Shown piece by piece: positions 53,001-62,000 of a stretch of 64,000 nt of DNA. Position 1 is the first letter of the stretch; each line of letters starts with the position of its first letter. Made by a program: the position numbers and the translations under genes. The DNA comes from Fasciolopsis buskii (taxonomy: Eukaryota; Platyhelminthes; Trematoda; Plagiorchiida; Fasciolidae). The notes under the pieces were generated by a model that was not told the DNA's origin, did not search any database, and saw nothing but the letters and a program-made list of their open reading frames with translations. Location of the stretch: assembly GCA_008360955.1 (NCBI GenBank), contig LUCM01006188.1:513139-577138 (forward strand). The letters run 5' to 3'.

Positions 53001-56000
53001 TAAACAAAACCGCATGAAAGCCGCAACCGGTGTGCTGTCCCGATTAGGTCGAGTTGCCAGTCCAAGTTAGGGTCCATGGGAACTTCTCACTAGAGGGTTG
53101 GAGACATTAGGTCATATGGCTAGGTGCCACAGTATTTGTGCTCGGAATCCCTCATCATTCACGCGCTAGTTTTTGATATTGCCGAAATTTTGTCTATCCA
53201 CCAGTCTTCGTTCATTTTGTTTTTTTGAGTATAAGGTGACGTGAGATATCATCAAAACTACAGCACTTTCAGTGCACTGAAACCGGTTTGATAGGAGTTT
53301 CTAACAACATTCCAACAATATTGCGAAGACGCTAAAGCATTCGTCTGTCACCTAACCGTAATGGTCATATTTTTGAGGCCACTCTAACTTTTCAAGCACA
53401 CCTGACTTCTGATCGATAATCCGCGCGCCGGCACCATAGATACTTCAAGCTGGAAAACGCCGAAAGCGCTATGTGCACAGGGATGATACCATGTCCGATA
53501 CACAACCATCTGGCGTGATGCAACCGCTCAAATTGCAAAACACCTGTTTCACTGGATAATTCTCCTGCAGAAGCAAAATTCAACCATATCAAACATCAAA
53601 ATATCAGTCTTAAGGGGCAAATTGCATTCAAAACATTCCCACACTGCGGTTGAGAGCATCGAGGAGAATTCGCAGTTTATTTGGGTCTCAATTCAGGGAC
53701 ACAATCATATTTTTATGGCATGCTTGTACTGGAAATACCATGTCTCATAGCCACTAGGATTCACTGCATTAAAATGAAGGAAGTAGAAAGCGTCGAGTAT
53801 GGCTCTGAAACTTGAGGTGACATGGAATCACGTTATGCCCAACAAGATCGGGCATAATAACGCACCAGGCGGCAACGAACCGCAGGTGGATTTGGGATTC
53901 GAACTTGTGACCTTTTCGGGCGACAGATGCTCAGTCCACCTGACTGCCATCACATAACCCGTTCGCCGATTTTCTTATCCAATTTGCAAACAAATATTTG
54001 TGGGATGAGCAGCTTAAGGGTCTCGAGGGTGGACAATTTTCGGACCAGCCTATGAAGCTTATATGATGATCCGGAAGATTAGTCTAGGAGTTGCTCACAT
54101 TTCATATTTTTACGATGTCCTCAAAAGAAATAAGATTTTGAATGGAATTCGGCATTCTAGTTCAAGACAAGCCCCTCAGTGAATAGTAAAATATGGTACT
54201 TGGGAGGAGGGTTCATATAGACAACCTACGAGAATAAATGGAAGGTCGGTTGGCGCGTAGGCTAATCGGATCAGAGCTGCCCATTGGTTCGACCTGGATG
54301 GGCTGTGATAAACGGGTTCCGAACTATCACTCCGGATTAACGCCACATGGCCATGCAGATCTGAAGTTTGAGTCGAATGCCCAGGTTGGAGTTCCTAAAA
54401 AAGAACCCTTTGTGCAGTGTAAACAGACACGGAGTATCGCTCGTCCAAGTACCTCCAACATCTTTTCATTGACAAATTTTAGAAAATTTCGGACTCAAAG
54501 ATTGACGATTTATCTAGACAATGCATTGGCTTAGGACACCAACTCTCCCCACTGCAGCGGTTTACGAGAACGGAACAGAAAATGCTTATCCGAAGGGGAA
54601 TTGAGCAGACTAACTATGTGAAATCACATATGACAGAATTTGGGTGACGGATTTAGGATACGAAATGAAAAACACATCAGTGATCTAAGTGCGTGAGTGC
54701 AGTTTTTCTCAGTGTCTCGATCTAACTATCAAGAGTGCTACGGAGGAAGATACAACTGTATGAGAACTAGCAGCCTGAATTAGATAACCCAAAGTTATGA
54801 AGTTCCCGCACCAGCTACAGGATTGATTTGTAGGGTACGAGGATCTCTCTAAAACTGGTAGTGTCAATATTGGCGAACAAAGTAGTACCACTTACCTGAA
54901 ACGTCCATTGCACGCGAATGACTCCGTTCGCTGACCGCATATCGTGGACCCGTGGTTCGTAATGGGCGACGCGAACGAAGCAACTCCGAGTACTGTGTGC
55001 GCATTTGCTTTTGTGCAACCCCTATGGCACACATCCCTTCCAATGCACCTATTTTTGTGAAGGGCGGAGAGTAGAAGCATATATGACAAAAACGTACAAT
55101 GTAACCATAGATAGTGGTTGACTTGTGGGCTATGCAACCTAAGTGATACAATACCAACAGCAACAGTAACACCAGAAGCAACAACACGTCAGAACGAAGA
55201 ACTTCGAAGCACTGAGACGGAAGTGGAAAAAATCCAAGTATCAAACATCACCTGGGAGGCGGACTTGGGATGAACGATCGAGTCAGGCATCTTAACAACT
55301 AGGCTAACCAGCACGAGTTCCAACACTGCTTAAAATCAATATTGCATTGTGATAAGGGTTGGCCGGAAACAAGTTCTTATTGTTGAACATTCAGTGATCG
55401 AGTTCAGCTTTACAGTATAGTGCTGGAAGCAAACAAACCGCTAAAAGTGAGTTTCGATGACCTAGAAGTTGGGCACCTGACGCACAGTTCTTCCTTCGTC
55501 GTGGGTGGGATCCCAGATGTAGACCGGTGAAGATCTGACATTGCCGATTCCTCACAGCTGTGATGAAACAAAAACATTGAAAATGATCCAATAAATATTC
55601 GCATTTTAATTCTTTGAAAACCAATCCAGCCTCTGAATTGCGTATGATCTAGGCAAGTTATCGTTATTGATATTTGCGTTGTATCCAAAGGTAAGCCTTG
55701 GAGACAAAAGTGGTCATTTTTCTAAATTTGCTTTTGGTTACATTGTAAGTTAATGGAAACGGATCAAACAAATATTCTATCGGAATGGGAGAAATAGGCA
55801 ACTGCTAAGCGTACGCAAAGCCACATTTTACGCCCATAAATGAGGCACAGAGTGGCTCAGACGAATTACTGGCATATATATTAACTCGGCCGGTGACGCA
55901 AACCGCACGAAGACAAACCAATGCTTCGCTGTCTGAGGGTAATTAGATGAAGGAAATGTTCAGTGAATGAGCGCGCAAGGTAAACTGCTTGGTCGAGTTA

Positions 56001-59000
56001 GTTTAATGAGTTGTCATGTGATGTGACCTTAATCAATGCGATAAGAAATCGTTACGATTGGCTGGCGGTGCGCATTTTGACCAGTTTTGCGTACGCACTA
56101 GAATCCACTGAAAAATTACTACTGAATAGATATTAACAATTTATCGACTGTATAGCTATTTACAATGGCAGTGCACAACGAAAAATTGCACCCATTACCA
56201 ATCATCATCCAAATGTTAAAAGAAGACTGTACCGTCCTAAAATGGGGTTGACTGCCGTCGTTACCTCTGGCGGCTTCAGTTGGTCGTCCAGGCTGTAATT
56301 CAATCCGACCCCGCTTAGTCAAACAAGAAAGATCAAAATGATCTGCAGCCCATCAACATGACGGTTTCGTTCACTGTTCATAATCGGACGATTTGCTACA
56401 TTGAGTTGTCTGCTGATATGAAGGCTTATTTGCGGATCGCCCCCATCTAACGGGCTCTTTGCCTTTCCTTCGGTCTGCAGTCCGAGCGGCGTCCCCGCTC
56501 GCCTCTGTTCGGCGGGTGGCATGAACGTTTTTCCTTTGTTCTACGAATACGGCGAACAGCTGGTATCTCACCCCGCACCCTGGATTGCAGTCATTGCTCT
56601 TTAGTCCGCGGGTCATTCAGCAGGCTTGTCAGGCAGTCCTGTTTGCCAGGCTTGATCCTACCGCCATGCCATATGACTCATCAGACCGAAACAAAGCGGT
56701 TTTGCACTTTGGCACAAGCTCGTAGCCTCACTTATACACATATGGGCAGCTTTCCACGGGGAGACAACGCTGCGCAAGCCCTAATGGGAATAACCTGTCG
56801 TCACCCCTTCGTACTCGTCCCGGTACGCTCCAGAACTTGGATGCAATACCAGCGGGAAATTGAGGGGGGGGTTAGGCTCAAAGGGTGCAGTTATGTTCCT
56901 GAACGTGCGATTGTGCGTGTAAGTAATCGGCACATGCCCCAAGTTCACGTTATTACACAGGTCGCGATACACGAAGACAGGCGAAGAAAGCTCGACTGGT
57001 CGCAGAAATCGTTTCTGGACTCAGCGGAGTATGGAGACGAACGGTGCTATAACCAAGGCTAGGTCATTGTAGTTGACTGGTCATCGCATTTACGGTTCTG
57101 TTCGATTTTGCGAGGGGCGAAAAAATGCTCCTAATCATCCCAATCGCTATTGTTTTGTCAAACTGAATACCGTCTACGAATGTAACCGGGGAAGCGAGTG
57201 GTCGTACAACCGATGCATCTGTTCTCACCGAAAGAACCGGATGCACCAGCTGATTGGACAGTGGCTAGAAATGAGCGATCAACCAGTTTTACCTCAGAGA
57301 GGATGCTGATAAGAACAGAAACGAATATTAGTAGTTTACCAGTAAAATTAGAAGATAGACACATGAGTGCAGTACTTGGGAACAGTCATCGCAATTCATC
57401 GGGAAACCACAGGATAAAGAATTCTACTTCGCTGATGATGCCCTGGCGTTATTGGGCCCTAAGGTTGGAGAGTGAATACGAAAACGAGTTGAAAAGCAGT
57501 GCGCCACCACATTAAAGAGATTAGAGAGATTACGAGATAAGAATTTGAAGCTTGTGACGACTAGCCGTACGTGATAGCACAATCGACGTGTAACTTGCCT
57601 CAGCAGCCCTAGTTTGAAGTTTAACTACACTGCTATCAAGTAGTAGATGTTGTAGTCGAAAAGAGTGATTTATATTTCCACTGTAAGTCGCATCGGATAT
57701 GGATGGGGACGGCAAAGTTTACCCAGAAGGACATGATACTAATTACTCATAAATCCAAAACTTAGATCACGATAACTATTCCCTTCGATTGCAGACGCTT
57801 CACAACCAGAAGAAGAGACATCGCCAGCGTTGTGCGAATCTTCGAACCACGATTTTATTCGAAACAATTCACGTATAAAGATATATGCATATATATATAT
57901 ATATACTGTAGAGGTCAGAAGGGGTATACTGAATTGCGGTGCTTATTTCGACATCTAGACCAAAACTAAGGGTTAGAGGCGGAAAGTGCACGTATTTCGA
58001 GTAGTCAGTTTTGTTTAATTTTCAACAAGGACCCTAAACAACTGAATTCAAATTATTTTTATCTCCGAACCACTTACTGTTGCTTAGGAGATTTTCCGAG
58101 GCTAGTTGTGTTTTGACTTGATAAGCAACAGAAGCTGTAAGAAAATACTTTGTATTTCAAAAACTAGCTCGTCCCAACCATTGCTCCCATTTTTACATAC
58201 TGGTTTACACTAAGTAATACGGTATCATGAATCATCAACATACACCCGATTTCTTTGTTCCATTGAAGAACAATAGGATATCGACCGTATATTGTGACAA
58301 TGCTTCGCTGTATCAGTTCAATTGATCCACTCTGACAATGTATTTGTTTTCACTTGTTCTCACTGTTTTCCTTCCCGTTATTGCGTAAACAATCTAGCAG
58401 AGAAACAAATAATCGATCAGCCACAGTTCAGATACCGTACTTGCTGCGTATGTGTGACGTGATCCAGCCATCGCAACAGTCGCAGAGATCACATGACATA
58501 GACGTTTCCGTTCATACTGTCATCTTTTCACATCCGCCAACAATCTTTCGACTCCACGTTGACAGAAATTAATGAGGCGAGTGATTTCTACCCAATCAGT
58601 TCCTTAGGTTCATTGACCTTTCCAATTGGCCGACTCACTTTCAATTAGCGTATCTTCAGGAACAGAATACATCTACTTAACAGACTGATAACAAGTTTAA
58701 GATGGAACAAAATATTTTGACGATATTTTGCTGCACATTTCAGACGGAAATAAAACCTCATGAAAGAAAAAACGCCGACAATATTGTTCCGCACACACGA
58801 TCACTTTTGGCAATACTCAGACAGCCAATGCGTGAGGAGATTCACCAAAAAAGAACTACGAGTATGAAGGAGGAGCCCTCCTGAGGAAGATAGTACACAT
58901 TCCATTGGTGGCACTATAAAACAAACAGGAACAAATTAAACTGTTTCCATTGAAGCGAAATTGGTGCAATTTAGACACGTTATCGCTCAGTTCAGCTTAA

Positions 59001-62000
59001 TTTATTCAAACACTAACTTTTCACGGATGCGCACTGATTTTTGTTGCTACCTCATAATAGATATTCATCCGCATCACTTAGACTCCAAAACCATCGCGTT
59101 GCTGGATCACATGAAAACGAATCCGGTGGTCCAACTCGACTTGTTCGAAACAGTAAACTGGCTCGGATTTTCATACTCTTCCTCCATGTCATGGACTGCT
59201 CATCTTCTGTCAATTACCGGCGTCGTATTCAACATGCGGGCGAATGCCGTCGAAATTCCGAAAAAGAGTACTTTTTTTCTAACGTAAACTGTTGTTTATA
59301 TGACACAACTGTTGCTAGGTCTATAAATTTTAAAAGTGCAGATTACACACAGAGTTGTCGCCATATTAAATAAAAACCTCGAACACCGGTTCTTCAATGG
59401 CGGAGATCAAGTGCTTACCACGAGTAAACAATCAACGATATTGGTAATAATAATAACAAAAATGTCCTTCACTCTGGAGAATGTGGTACTTGTGACGCGA
59501 ACCGAATTGACTCGAATGTTTCCACTCAATCACACTGCGGCCGCAGTAAAATGACTAACTCAAGACGTTAAATGCTAATCCGATTGATTCAATATTATCC
59601 ATATTTTGAACATTTGGGACATGTAACAGCACCCAGTTGTTGTGCGGCATAGAAAGACTCGTTAGCATTTCGTTTGCGGCACGTTCGCATCTAGGGTTTA
59701 ATCTGGACTGCTCTATTCCTTGTCGGGAAGTGCTTTGATATGATGCCGCTCCTTTGATCAGCTGTGTTTGATTAGCTAGCGCCACTGGCTCGTGTACTTC
59801 GTCCAACCCGTGAGACGACAGTGTCAACTACGATAGGAACCTCAGAATGAGCCTCAGGTCATAAGGCAGTCGATAGAGCAGTGTTAAAAGCTTTCGATCA
59901 GATTAGAGCACGGTCCAATGTTCCTAAGGATAAGTGTGCAGCTGATCGTGAAGTGCGATCCGGTTCGTGCTCTTCTGGTAGATTAAAATGCTCCAAATAC
60001 AGACATCAGAAATGGCTCTAGTTTGTGTTGAATCCGAATTGCCACGTCCAGGTACCACCGTCAGTCGCTTATGAAGTCCAAATATAAATTCACCATGTTG
60101 TCGAGTGTTACTGTTGCACGTCCGCGGCTTGAGTTCGTCTTACTCAGATACAGTAGCATACATTGTGGCTGTTTCCCTGTCAGTCACCCGAAAACGACCG
60201 GACAATATACTGTTCGTCACATGAGAGATAAAGACTATACTCAAGTTAAATAAAGAGATCTCGCAATTTACTGTCGCAGGATGATTAATTTTTGAACGTA
60301 ATGCGAAGTGCACAACTAGTCATACTGACTTCAGGCGTACGTATATGATAGATGTACACACACGCAAACACACACATGAACAAATACATATACAGAACTC
60401 AGACCTGTTTTGTTATCCAGAAGCAAGCAAAAAAACCAGTTCACACGCAAAAATCGGTATGAAACGGGTCGCATGTTGCGTTTCAGTGACAAATGCGTTT
60501 GTTCCAACACAGTACAAAAAGAAATTTCAATTAACCGAACTAGGAGACAGACGCAAATAAGAGAAAACTGATCGGTAACCACTTTCAGACACCTAGAAGT
60601 GAACCACGATAGAAATACATTACGCAATGAGACATTTCACAACATATCCTGACAAGCATCTACTATTTATAAACTAAAGTAGCGTTGGAAGGGAGACGCC
60701 AGTCTCGGATAGATCCTTACAGACCTCCTGACTTCCTTCCCTAGCATTTTGCATTGTACCTGCCAACCTGTTGAACCACAACAACGGACTCTGATCTTGC
60801 GTTGACTGATAAGTACATTGTTTATTTCATGGCATGTCATCTTTATTATCCTCAGGCCTTCCGACTGACCTGATCGTTGGAATTGCAACCGCCAGTGAAC
60901 CTCACTACATTTGTCGGACTCTAGTTTATTGAGCAGTAACGTGGAGACCTGTGCAGTGGTACATGTTCATTATTAACTGTTAAAATACGGTAATGAATTG
61001 CACAATAGGACGATTGGTATTTTTGAATTGTGATACTCGTAACTCAATAACGGCTTTGACTCCAAAACGATATCATTTAAACTACAACTGAGATTATCAA
61101 ACTCATCATTCCCTAAACACAAATCTAGCTACCACTACCATGGTAGCGGCCAATTATGGCATGACCTGCCCCATCACGGCCCAAAATCGTGTGAGTTACT
61201 ATCATCACACTAAAGTGAAAACCTTAGAATGGAAGGAGAGAGTGAGAATGGGCAGTGCTCTGAGTTGGCTGCGAACACTAGGTAGACCGTGATATGTCAC
61301 ATACACAAATGGTAAGCATAGTCGACGACCTGCACTTGACCGACAATTTATTTTCTTTAATCTACAGCACAATACAGATTGGATTCTGTAATTTTACAGA
61401 TGAAAACCTTGGGAGGAATGGATAAACTAGAACAGTGATTTCATCGGTAGATTTGGTGCGCCGAAGTATCATGGGGGTTAGTATTATGTTGGTATTTGTA
61501 GCTAGTGTTCACTTCGACTGAAGATGCGTTGTCAGATCGAGCTCAAATTGTTAAAGATTTGGATTTATTCATCTCATTTCGGTCCTCTTAACCACCGATA
61601 ACAGTCAATAAAAGCTCAGTGTAAATATCTTTACCTCATCTTCCCGACAAGGTTGTATTGGCGATGTCATATAACTTGGTGGAAAATAGCTAACCTATAA
61701 TAAATTTAGATGTAAACGATTTTATCACACTCACAGACTAAAATGAGAAGGAAAACAAGTGCGACATGGAGGGAAAGAGACGGAAGCAATCTACCGCATC
61801 CAAAGGTTGCGAATAAGGCCACCACATTGGCCGTTATTGGTTAGTAAGGTGGGCTTACACTCACGAAAGAAGCCATCTCTGGCGAGCAGAAGCAATGCTG
61901 AAGACCTGATGGTATTTCCTGAGCAAAAGTATTTCCTATGAAGTGACCAAACAGTTTGTTGGTGGTACTGTGACGCACGGGGTGTATACCGTCCCTAAAT

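Larger units (their letters stand above)
40381..54895 (-). other. TRAPPC9 intron B-C (14.5 kb), rich in mobile DNA
   Basis: This intron holds the dead RTE retrotransposon (41,880-44,790), two inverted-repeat elements with 13-bp target duplications (45.7 and 47.8 kb), a dispersed repeat (48,655-48,915) and a tRNA-like fragment at 53,875-53,955. In 48,920-53,870 I recognise no gene. A short stretch near 50,580 (CACAACCACTACCC...) faintly resembles the 48.7-kb repeat. No open frame there shows a known family. Confidence 0.7.

Noticed and set aside
53875..53955. Functional tRNA gene
   Set aside because: Box A and box B are present, but there is no pairing acceptor stem and the anticodon arm is incomplete. 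Listed as a repeat head instead.
56643..57062. 139-codon open frame on the plus strand
   Set aside because: No recognised family, and no splice sites or repeats linking it to anything. A frame of this length is expected by chance in a 64-kb window of this composition.
57198..57515. 105-codon plus-strand frame resembling part of a retroelement polyprotein
   Set aside because: No catalytic motif (integrase, RT or protease) could be identified, and neighbouring frames do not extend the similarity.
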